A stretch of 64,000 nt of DNA from Paenibacillus mendelii (GTDB lineage Bacteria; Bacillota; Bacilli; Paenibacillales; Paenibacillaceae), in assembly GCF_024498075.1 (NCBI RefSeq), contig NZ_JANHOF010000006.1, positions 62,001 through 126,000 on the forward strand. The letters run 5' to 3'. Under the pieces are notes generated by a model that was given only the letters and a program-made list of their open reading frames with translations, ran no database searches and was not told where the DNA came from. Made by a program: the position numbers and the translations under genes. Shown here piece by piece: positions 1 through 6,391 of this stretch. How positions within the stretch are numbered: the first letter of the stretch is position 1; each line of letters opens with the position of its first letter.

Positions 1-850
1 GATACTCTTCCTGAACGATCCGGACCACGTATGTGTACGCGCACCAATGGAGTGGGCGAAGTCGGCCATTTCGCTCGTTGCCCTGACAGGCAGCTTGTTA
101 ATGATCAGTGATAAGCCTGAGAACTATGATGATGAAAGGATCCATATGATTCGCCGCAATCTGCCGCCGCTATCCACCGTTACGGCTGAGACAGGTGCGC
201 TCGATATAAACTACCCTGCGTTCGCTTGGACGCATGTGCAGGGTTATGCCATTGATCTGGATAAAGCGGATCAACAGCATACGGGTCACGGCCATAAACC
301 GCCGGTCGGTCATCCCGGTCATCCGTTTACGACCCTATGGGCGATCCATATGCAGACAACGGATAGAACCTGGTGCGTAGCCGGCCGGTTCGCGACGGAG
401 CCGCTGCAAGCATCCGTTCTAGAGATCGCACAGCTTGGATTAAATCCAGCGCGGGAATATGCCGTGTTCGATTTCTGGCAGCAGCAGTACATGGGCAGGT
501 ATACCGAATCCATTCCGTGCCATGAGCTTGAAGTCGGCAGCTGTCAAATCATGGCGGTTTGCCCGGTTGATCATAAACCTGTTCTCCTTGCATCCTCACG
601 GCATGTCAGTATGGACGCGATCAGCGTGCTTCATGAAAGCTGGGACAATGGCCTGCATACACTGAAGCTTGCAGGTGTACCCGGTACTTCGGAGAATTAT
701 TGGTACTATGTGCCAGCAGGTTTTACTGTGTTGGGTTTAAGCGTTGATAATGGTCAAGGCGATTGGAGCATAGAGGGGGAGACGGTGAAGCTAACCATCT
801 GCTTCACTGGGGAAGAAACCTTATCGAAGCTCTCATTTGGACAATTGTAA
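1..850 (+). CDS. C-terminal part of an alpha-galactosidase-like glycoside hydrolase (5' end outside window)
   Basis: The frame is open from base 2 to the stop at 850, so the gene begins before the window and about 282 residues are visible. The stretch NDPDHVCVRAP followed by SLVALTGSLLMISD resembles the end of the catalytic barrel of GH36/GH27-type enzymes, where an Asp-Pro-Asp segment precedes a Ser/Ala-rich helix and a Leu-rich strand. The last ~150 residues look like an all-beta C-terminal domain. The catalytic acids would lie upstream, so substrate cannot be judged. A second glycosidase gene starts 58 bases downstream on the same strand, which suggests a small carbohydrate-degrading operon. 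No signal peptide can be assessed. The ATG at 47 is internal and not a real start. The GH clan call is moderately sure; the exact family is not. Confidence 0.6.
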   Translation, partial: ILFLNDPDHVCVRAPMEWAKSAISLVALTGSLLMISDKPENYDDERIHMIRRNLPPLSTVTAETGALDINYPAFAWTHVQGYAIDLDKADQQHTGHGHKPPVGHPGHPFTTLWAIHMQTTDRTWCVAGRFATEPLQASVLEIAQLGLNPAREYAVFDFWQQQYMGRYTESIPCHELEVGSCQIMAVCPVDHKPVLLASSRHVSMDAISVLHESWDNGLHTLKLAGVPGTSENYWYYVPAGFTVLGLSVDNGQGDWSIEGETVKLTICFTGEETLSKLSFGQL

Positions 851-908
851 CAGTAATGGTGTCTATCGCCGGTCTTTAGTTGCAAGAATAGTGAGGGAGG
901 AAGAGTTG

Positions 909-2278
909 ATGAGTAAGCGGACAGCCCGGCTGCAGTTTGAAACTTCCGATGAACGGCTGCTGGCGAGCTTTGAATGGGCGAAGCAGCAAGCCTTGTCTTA
1001 TGTGTTCGAAGATGATCCGGTTGGACAATGGTATGAAGCGGCATTACCCGGCCGCGAAGCCTTCTGCATGAGAGATGTGGCCCATCATGCAGCCGGTGCG
1101 CAGCTGCTGGGACTGGCGGAGCATACGAAGAATATGCTTCATAAGTTTGCCATGAACATTTCTCCGAATCGGGACTGGTGCAGCTACTGGGAAATCAACA
1201 GATGGGATAAGCCCGCATCGGTGGATTATCTTAACGATAAAGACTTCTGGTATAATTTGCCCGCTAATTTCGATGTCCTCTATTGCTGCTATCGGATGTA
1301 CCTGTGGACGGGGGATTCTGCCTATCTCGAAGATCAGGCGTTTAACCGTTTCTACGAAAGCACGGTAACCTCGTACGTTCAAGCCTGGGACAAAGACGGG
1401 GACGGCATGTTGGAGCATCTTCCCGAGTACGGGAGGCGTGGAATCGCCTCATATATCGAAGAAAACATCGGAAACAGCGATATTCGGATCGGGGCCGATC
1501 TGATTGCCGCTCAGTTTGCGGCCTATAGAGCTTATGCAGCGATTCTGAGCTTGAAGAATGAAAACGACCGCTCCGTAGTGTTCGCCGAGCAGGCCAGATT
1601 GCTGCAGCAGCGATTTCATCACCAATGGATTAATCCGGCAAACGGCAAATATTATGCGGCCATGTTCCAGGACATGAGTCAGACGGATGAGTGGAATAAC
1701 GTTATGCTCGGCTTCTTCGGGATTGCCTCGGATGACAGGGCTACACGGAACCTTCTGGATGACATCACCTATTGGAGTTATTTCGACAAAGTTCCCCTGA
1801 TCGAGATGATGTCATACGTGCCTGAAGTTTTATATAAGTATGGCTGAATGAAGAAGGATATAACTTTCTGCAGCGATTGGCGGATCCATCCATGAAACGC
1901 AGAGTATATCCCGAGGTATCGTTCTCCTGGATCGGATGTCTTGCGGAAGGATTGATGGGCATTCGCCCTAATGCCTCGACGCGAACGTTGAATACGTGCC
2001 CGCGCTTAACGGCCCAGACACCTGATGCTGCGCTCCGGGGGATTCCTTTATTCGACGGTGAAGTTCATCTCCAGCATAGGGGTCTGCGAAGTTCGAGACT
2101 GGATAATCATACGGGCGGTCCCTTGAACTGGAATGCCGCATTCCCGGGTATGCATGAAGTGCTTTATGTGGACGGCAAGGAGGTACGCGCTAATACCTAT
2201 ATGGATAATGATAAGCCGTATTCAGCCGTCATGGTTTGTGTAAATCAAGGCTCCGCGCGAATCATTGAAGTGAGATAA
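909..2278 (+). pseudogene. Six-hairpin glycosidase-like protein, broken by a frameshift near 1842-1849
   Basis: The first frame runs from ATG 909 (site GAGGGAGG just upstream) to a TGA at 1845-1847, giving 312 residues rich in Trp, Tyr and acidic residues as in (alpha/alpha)6-barrel glycosidases: WYEAALPGREAFCMRDVAHH, DKDGDGMLEH and DEWNNVMLGFFG. A second frame continues at once (LNEEGYNFLQRLADP, then YPEVSFSW and EGLMGIRPNAS) to a stop at 2276-2278, ending in a beta-rich tail. The two parts read as one protein of about 455 residues if one base is gained or lost around 1842-1849. The upstream TAA at 1835-1837 in the second frame means that part cannot start far upstream by itself. The hydrolase before it suggests a shared substrate, perhaps an oligosaccharide. 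The break may be real decay or a sequencing error. The exact GH family is not recognised. Confidence 0.6.
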
Positions 2279-2307
2279 TCCCGCCGCGATGTCAGGCTTC
2301 CTGTACA

Positions 2308-2345
2308 CCGTCGTATTCCGATTTCGGAATGCGGCGGTTTTTTTT
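2308..2345 (+). terminator. Rho-independent terminator after the glycosidase operon
   Basis: A 13-base-pair stem (arms 2308-2320 and 2325-2337, two G-U wobbles, 4-base loop) is followed by eight T residues. It closes the two-hydrolase operon and separates it from the sigma-factor operon. Confidence 0.85.
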
Positions 2346-2416
2346 GAGTCCAGCACCATCCGCTCTCTAAAAAATCCATGCGTCCAAGCGGCTTCCGAAA
2401 AAAAATTTTCATTTGG

Positions 2417-2445
2417 TGTAGCGAATTTCTTCGAGCGGCCGTCTA
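2417..2445 (+). promoter_or_regulatory. Possible ECF-type promoter for the sigma-factor operon
   Basis: TGTAGC (2417-2422) and CGTCTA (2440-2445) are 17 bases apart and resemble the -35 and -10 elements used by Bacillus ECF factors of the SigX/SigM type. The position, just before the ribosome site of an ECF sigma gene, fits autoregulation. The -35 half is weak, so this is only a candidate. Confidence 0.35.
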
Positions 2446-2465
2446 TAGTGTACGGAGGTGAGGAT

Positions 2466-3017
2466 ATGGCGGGGCCGGCCGGCCGATTCGACAAATTAAG
2501 CTTCCCTGAGAATCCCTCCCAAGCACTTGAGGCGATGATGACTGATTATGGAACAGCGGTGCTGAGAACCGCGCATTTTTATATGGGCGATCGCCATCTG
2601 GCGGAAGATGCCAGCCAGGAAGCGTTCATTCGAGCCTATAGGAACTGGTCCTCCTTCCGGGGAGATTGCTCGGTGAAAACCTGGCTGACTCGGATCACGG
2701 TCAATGTATGCCGGGACAAATTGGGCTTGAAGATGGCATCCGAGCAGCTGATGGATCCTCAGCTGCTGCAGCATGCCGAGCGCGACAGTGCAGAGGATGA
2801 GGCTCTTGTCCGATACAGCCGGACATTGATTTTGAAGCATGTCGCCAAGCTGCCGCCGCATTATCATGAGGTCATATACTTCTATTATTATATGGAGCTG
2901 TCGACCCGCGAGATTGCGGAAGCGACCGGTACGCCGGAAGGGACGGTGCGCGGCAGACTGCATCGGGCCAGAGAGCTGCTTGGGGAGCATCTGAAAAAGG
3001 AGGGACTGGTGCAATGA
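2466..3017 (+). CDS. ECF-family RNA polymerase sigma factor
   Basis: The 183-residue protein has a sigma-70 region 2 (TAHFYMGDRHLAEDASQEAF, then FIRAYRNW and VKTWLTRITVN at about residues 35-80) and a region 4 helix-turn-helix (LPPHYHEVIYFYYYMELSTR, then EIAEATGTPEGTVRGRLHRA at about 130-175), with no region 1 or 3, as in ECF factors. The frame is open further upstream, but ATG 2466 is chosen because GGAGGTG lies 5 bases before it and the extra N-terminal residues overlap the terminator and look unconserved. The next gene starts inside its stop codon (ATGA overlap), so the two are probably translationally coupled. The partner's single membrane segment suggests it is the anti-sigma factor. The inducing signal cannot be read from the sequence, but the third gene encodes a surface protein, pointing to an envelope-related role. 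Confidence 0.88.
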   Translation: MAGPAGRFDKLSFPENPSQALEAMMTDYGTAVLRTAHFYMGDRHLAEDASQEAFIRAYRNWSSFRGDCSVKTWLTRITVNVCRDKLGLKMASEQLMDPQLLQHAERDSAEDEALVRYSRTLILKHVAKLPPHYHEVIYFYYYMELSTREIAEATGTPEGTVRGRLHRARELLGEHLKKEGLVQ

Positions 3018-3802
3018 ACAGCACGGATCACAATATCCGCGAATACTTCAAGAACGAAGTCGACGAGCTGCTGTTCCAAGGGCTGGAATTCGATGACCGG
3101 ATGAAAAACGAAATACTGCGCCATGCGATGACGAATCAGATGAGTTCCCCGCGCATTGAGCGCTCCAAGTTCGATTGGCGCCGGCTGCTCCTTGTCTCCG
3201 TGGCTGCCGCAGCAATCGCGGTAATGATTCTTGCGGACGATACGTTCTTCGGTAGCCCCGGCGAACCTGCGGGGGGCAGTCGGACGCTCATCGACCGAGT
3301 GGAGCACGGCGCGAATGAAGGCATAGGCGGAACGCTGAATGATCCGCCAACGATTCTGAAGGGCGAAGATTTACCGGGACTGCTGTCGGCGACAGACGGC
3401 ACCACTTGGCTGCCTGCGACTGTAGAGGAAGCCGCTCTATCCTTCGGCGGGGGGCTGATGCTGCCAAGGGCGGTACCCGATGGCTTCGAGCTAAGGCAGA
3501 TTCGTGCGACGGGTCCGGAGAATGGAACGTCCGACACACTCGAATTTCAGTACGACAAGGAGGGCGCGGGATCATTCCAATGGAGTGCACATAAGCAGGA
3601 AATTGCAGAGCCCGTAAACAACGATAAACAAGTAGATCTTAACGGAACTGTCGGTTATATAGGACCACCGGATGACGATCCTGACCATCAGAATACAGGA
3701 ATCCAGCTCCGATGGCATGTTGACGGCGTTCAATACAAGCTGCGGGGTAACCTGTTGGAGGATGAAGCATTGTCATTCGCTGAGCAGTTCAAAGCCCCAT
3801 AA
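3014..3802 (+). CDS. Probable membrane anti-sigma factor
   Basis: This 262-residue protein starts in the stop codon of the ECF sigma gene. A charged N-terminal cytoplasmic stretch of about 55 residues (FKNEVDELLFQGLEFDDRMK) precedes one membrane helix (RRLLLVSVAAAAIAVMILAD) and an extracellular region of about 185 residues. The outer region has the PRAVPDGFELRQI ... FQYDKEG pattern of the DUF4367-type domain often found on sporulation and anti-sigma membrane proteins. The N-terminal part lacks a clear HxxxCxxC zinc motif, so it is not a ZAS-type anti-sigma factor. Gene order, overlap and topology support an anti-sigma role by inference; binding to the sigma factor is not shown by sequence. 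The next gene follows 23 bases later behind an AGAGGAGG site and probably belongs to the same transcript. Confidence 0.65.
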   Translation: MNSTDHNIREYFKNEVDELLFQGLEFDDRMKNEILRHAMTNQMSSPRIERSKFDWRRLLLVSVAAAAIAVMILADDTFFGSPGEPAGGSRTLIDRVEHGANEGIGGTLNDPPTILKGEDLPGLLSATDGTTWLPATVEEAALSFGGGLMLPRAVPDGFELRQIRATGPENGTSDTLEFQYDKEGAGSFQWSAHKQEIAEPVNNDKQVDLNGTVGYIGPPDDDPDHQNTGIQLRWHVDGVQYKLRGNLLEDEALSFAEQFKAP

Positions 3803-3825
3803 GAGATCAATTAGAGGAGGATCAT

Positions 3826-4611
3826 ATGAATCCGAAGATGAAGATAAAGGGAACTGTGTTCCGTGCATTGCTGGTTGCAGGTTGTTGGGCCGTATTATTT
3901 ACGGCGACTACTGTGCAGGCTTCGGCGGAACAGCCAGCCGTACGTACGATTCAAACCTCAGAGAGGGCTGCCGTGGATGCGCTGGAGCAGAAGCAAACGG
4001 AGATCGATGCCTATATGGCCGGGCAGGGACAAGCGGAATTGGAACAGCTCGGTTTCACCGTAACGAACACAGGAGCTGTCGGCGATAAAGTGGAGGTCGG
4101 TATTACCCCATACGCGGAAAAGCATGCAGAATTCCTGTATGAGAAGTTTGGCCGCGACCTTGTGAACGTGGTGGAAGGCCAGCAAGCCCAATTACTAGCG
4201 TCGGTTTCAGTCGAAGGCGATGCTCCCGCAGACGATGCGCTGGAGCAGAAGCAAACGGAGATCGATGCCTATGTGACCGGGCAGGGACAAGCGGAATTGG
4301 AACAGCTCGGTTTCACCGTAACGAACACGGGAGCAGTCGGCGATAAAGTGGAGATCGGTATTACCCCGTATGCGGAAAAACATGCAGAATTCCTGTATGA
4401 GAAGTTTGGCCGCGACCTTGTGAACGTGGTTGAAGGGCAGCAATCAGAACTGTTTGCCGCAACTGCTGCATCTGCACCTGCAGTGGATGCTGCTGCTGCA
4501 AGCAGCGAGAAGCCGACCGTCAATCGTACGATTCTATGGATCGCCGTGGTTGTCGTATTGTCGGCCGCCATCCTGATGGTATCGCGCAAGAAGCTGTTCG
4601 GCAGAAAATAA
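3826..4611 (+). CDS. Secreted, C-terminally anchored protein with two near-identical 70-residue modules
   Basis: The 261-residue product has a signal peptide (FRALLVAGCWAVLFTATTVQ, cleavage after QASA is plausible), then two copies of a module that starts DALEQKQTEIDAY, passes through QLGFTVTNTGAVGDKVE and ends near FGRDLVNVVEGQQ. The modules lie at about residues 51-120 and 137-206. A short Ala/Ser-rich linker leads to a C-terminal helix (ILWIAVVVVLSAAILMV) and a basic tail SRKKLFGRK. There is no LPXTG motif, so it is held in the membrane rather than by sortase. The modules are mostly helical with one beta-like patch. I do not recognise the family. It follows the sigma/anti-sigma pair by 23 bases and may be an effector of that regulon or the sensed envelope component. 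Confidence 0.7.
   Translation: MNPKMKIKGTVFRALLVAGCWAVLFTATTVQASAEQPAVRTIQTSERAAVDALEQKQTEIDAYMAGQGQAELEQLGFTVTNTGAVGDKVEVGITPYAEKHAEFLYEKFGRDLVNVVEGQQAQLLASVSVEGDAPADDALEQKQTEIDAYVTGQGQAELEQLGFTVTNTGAVGDKVEIGITPYAEKHAEFLYEKFGRDLVNVVEGQQSELFAATAASAPAVDAAAASSEKPTVNRTILWIAVVVVLSAAILMVSRKKLFGRK
3976..4443 (+). repeat. Two in-gene direct repeats of 210 bp, 258 bp apart
   Basis: Bases 3976-4185 and 4234-4443 are almost identical at DNA level, differing at only a few positions, many silent. The period of 258 bases is a whole number of codons (86), so the reading frame is kept. The near-identity, including synonymous positions, points to recent duplication or gene conversion. Confidence 0.9.
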
Positions 4612-4927
4612 GCCGGTGAAGCCAGTATGGCGTGTCGTATCACCATCGTGTATTTGATGACTAAAAGAACCATTTCGCATCCTGTTATGGATGAGTGTCT
4701 ATGATCCTTTCTAATGGATTCTACACCATAGGTTTACATTTGCAAGAAATTTGTCAGATTGGGCTGGTACAATGGGATGGGGTAGGACTGAGGCGGCAAT
4801 GAGCGGCACAATAGAGAACAACAGAGATGCCTGCAATTGCCCAAAGACTCCATTGGCAGAGGGGTAGAGAGCGGGGGCGCCTTCTATCCCTCACATTCAA
4901 TACCGATGGTGACTAAAGGAGGAGCTT
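4612..4927 (+). other. Non-coding leader of about 315 bp before the cheY-like gene
   Basis: No convincing coding frame is present. A TACAAT with TG one base upstream (4765-4773) could be an extended -10, but no good -35 sits at the right distance. Downstream is a GC-rich stretch of short repeats (about 4850-4890) that could fold. No known riboswitch class is recognised. Confidence 0.4.
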
Positions 4928-5299
4928 ATTGTACGAGCAGCAAAGATTATGGTAGTGGATGACGCAGCCTTTATGAGACAAATGTTAAAAGACGTGCTTC
5001 GGGCAGCCGGGCATGAGATTGCGGTAGAGGCGGCAAATGGAGAAGAAGCGGTCTATCTATATAAGCAGATGAAGCCCGATCTGGTCACAATGGATATCAC
5101 AATGCCCGAGATGGATGGGGTTGAAGCGCTTAAAGCCATCAAAAAGCATGATCCGCAAGCAAAAGTGATTATGTGCTCGGCAATAGGACAGAAGAGTATG
5201 GTGATTAATGCCATACAAGCAGGGGCAAAGGACTTTATCGTGAAGCCGTTCCATAAAGATCGGGTCTTGGAGACGATACGCAAGGTTATGGGAAACTAG
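4928..5299 (+). CDS. CheY-like single-domain response regulator, apparently starting at ATT
   Basis: The product is a lone receiver domain of about 123 residues: acidic pair in KIMVVDDAAFMRQML, phospho-acceptor Asp in VTMDITMPEMDG, Ser in IMCSAIGQ and the invariant Lys in FIVKPF, with no output domain. In CheY proteins this class sets flagellar motor direction or acts as a phosphate relay. The first ATG at 4949 would remove the first beta strand and lies about 25 bases from the strong site AAAGGAGGAG (4915-4924). In the coding frame the codon at correct spacing is ATT 4928, and there is no ATG, GTG or TTG between the in-frame stop at 4910 and 4949. ATT initiation is rare, so a base error is also possible. 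The gene stands alone; no kinase or chemotaxis gene is adjacent. A 7TM GGDEF gene lies 1.1 kb downstream on the other strand. Confidence 0.85.
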   Translation: MVRAAKIMVVDDAAFMRQMLKDVLRAAGHEIAVEAANGEEAVYLYKQMKPDLVTMDITMPEMDGVEALKAIKKHDPQAKVIMCSAIGQKSMVINAIQAGAKDFIVKPFHKDRVLETIRKVMGN

Positions 5300-5321
5300 C
5301 GGCTTGATTCTAATGACAGCA

Positions 5322-5351
5322 ACAAAAGGGAACGGTGACGTTCCCTTTTGT
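5322..5351. terminator. Bidirectional hairpin terminator after the cheY-like gene
   Basis: A 13-base-pair perfect stem ACAAAAGGGAACG / CGTTCCCTTTTGT with a 4-base loop. The A-rich and T-rich arm ends would serve both strands, fitting the convergent small gene ending at 5443. Confidence 0.7.
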
Positions 5352-5377
5352 GCTTTCAAGAGCGCAGGAAGATGGTT

Positions 5378-5428
5378 TAGTTATCCACAATATACACAGG
5401 GAAACATGTGGGTAACACCTGCATAACT
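5378..5428 (+). repeat. DnaA-box-like direct repeat, copy 1
   Basis: This 51-base block matches 5941-5991 at 42 positions without gaps. It contains a perfect DnaA box TTATCCACA (5381-5389), an overlapping one-mismatch box ATATACACA (5389-5397), and an inverted one-mismatch box TGTGGGTAA (5407-5415). Confidence 0.7.
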
Positions 5429-5442
5429 ACTCTTTGTGCTCT

Positions 5443-5724
5443 CTAGGTGAGCCGAGGTACGGTGATTTCCTGCATGTCCTCCAGCTGCTGATTCTGATCC
5501 TCGATTTGCGCCATCTCCGATTTAGGAAATCCTAGCCGATGGGACTTCTTGGAGCACAACCAGCAGGAGCAGTGAATCTTACCTTTGGCTAATCGGCCCA
5601 TTTGGTCTTCAGGCAGACGCCAATGAAACTGTTTCATAATATTGCGCTTGCGAGTAATGACACGGTTTCGATGGTGGCGGTAATAGGCACGGTCCCGGTT
5701 GAATGGTTTGAATGTAATATCCAT
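5443..5724 (-). CDS. Small conserved-looking protein with a CSCWLC cysteine motif
   Basis: The likely product is 93 residues, starting at MDITFKPFNRDRAYYRHHR, where GGGAG lies 4 bases before the ATG; the longer upstream frame lacks a ribosome site. The N-terminal half is very basic (HHRNRVITRKRNIMKQFHW), followed by GKIHCSCWLCSKKSH, a tight Cys cluster that could bind a metal, and an acidic Gln-rich C-terminal tail. Small proteins with a KPFNRDRAYYRHHR start and an HCSCxxC core occur in Bacillota with no assigned function, as I recall them. RNA or nucleic-acid binding is a guess from charge alone. The gene sits between two DnaA-box-like repeats and stands alone. Confidence 0.6.
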   Translation of the reverse strand: MDITFKPFNRDRAYYRHHRNRVITRKRNIMKQFHWRLPEDQMGRLAKGKIHCSCWLCSKKSHRLGFPKSEMAQIEDQNQQLEDMQEITVPRLT

Positions 5725-5940
5725 CACGCTCCCTGGTAGGTGGGGCTTTGCCTGTGCCAGCATCCAGGGAAGGGGGAGGGCTGTCACAGGCAAAGCATGA
5801 TGGTAGATCGCATGGAATGATTGATGATGCTCACCTCGCATAATGGCTGCTTCTTGGTTCGTTTAATATAGACGCGTTAAATAGAAAGATAGTTCCGCGA
5901 CAAGGTTGTGGATAGTGAAGCAGCTTCCAACATATCGAAA

Positions 5941-5991
5941 TAGTTATCCACAGAACGCACAGGATAACATGTGGACAACACCTGAATAACT
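5941..5991 (+). repeat. DnaA-box-like direct repeat, copy 2
   Basis: Second copy of the 51-base block. It contains a perfect TTATCCACA (5944-5952) and the inverted one-mismatch box TGTGGACAA (5970-5978). It lies 563 bases after copy 1, so the small Cys-protein gene is flanked on both sides. Confidence 0.7.
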
Positions 5992-6176
5992 TTTATTCTT
6001 CGGATATCAGCTCGCCTGTGGGAGTTACGAGCTCTCTAATAGAACGAAAAACCGCCTGAAGGATATTCGAGACATTCCTCCCCGTTCTTTCTTGCGATGC
6101 TCTACTTCTTCTTCCTCACCCACAAGCTTCCTTGCTCACTTCAACGGTCATTCTGAATGCATATGCATAAATTCAA

Positions 6177-6190
6177 TGAATACGTATTCA
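6177..6190. promoter_or_regulatory. Orphan palindrome identical to the LacI-type operator at 54462
   Basis: TGAATACGTATTCA is a perfect 14-base palindrome, identical to the site just before the LacI-family gene at 54500 and one base different from the site before the alcohol dehydrogenase operon at 55830. Here no obvious target gene follows, apart from the tiny minus-strand frame at 6201-6245. Confidence 0.45.
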
Positions 6191-6200
6191 CTTTGTTGTA

Positions 6201-6245
6201 TCAGCATAGGTTAGATGCCATGTAATTGAATTTATTATTGCTCAT
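6201..6245 (-). CDS. Tiny 14-residue frame with a strong ribosome site (leader peptide or gene remnant)
   Basis: On the minus strand ATG 6245 follows CGGAGG with 5-base spacing and encodes MSNNKFNYMASNLC before a TGA. It overlaps no known gene and ends about 10 bases before the operator-like palindrome at 6177-6190. The ribosome site is much better than chance would suggest, but so short a product cannot be assigned. It may be a truncated gene start. Confidence 0.25.
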   Translation of the reverse strand: MSNNKFNYMASNLC

Positions 6246-6391
6246 AGAAAACCTCCGTTTGAAAGCAGGTACAACACATGCAGAACAAAAACCTTGGCAG
6301 GTCATTTGAACGGCACTACCCCTAACTTTGCAAACCGGAAGCTTGGTGATTGCGGTATTAGCAACTAGAACTTCATACTTGAGAATAACGT

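Larger units (their letters stand above)
5842..6391. other. Intergenic region of about 550 bp with DnaA-like boxes and palindromes
   Basis: No full gene is visible. It holds one-mismatch DnaA-like box TGTGGATAG (5907-5915), repeat copy 2 (5941-5991), palindrome ATGCATATGCAT (6157-6168), an orphan operator-like palindrome (6177-6190) and a 14-codon minus-strand frame with a good ribosome site (6201-6245). Confidence 0.5.
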
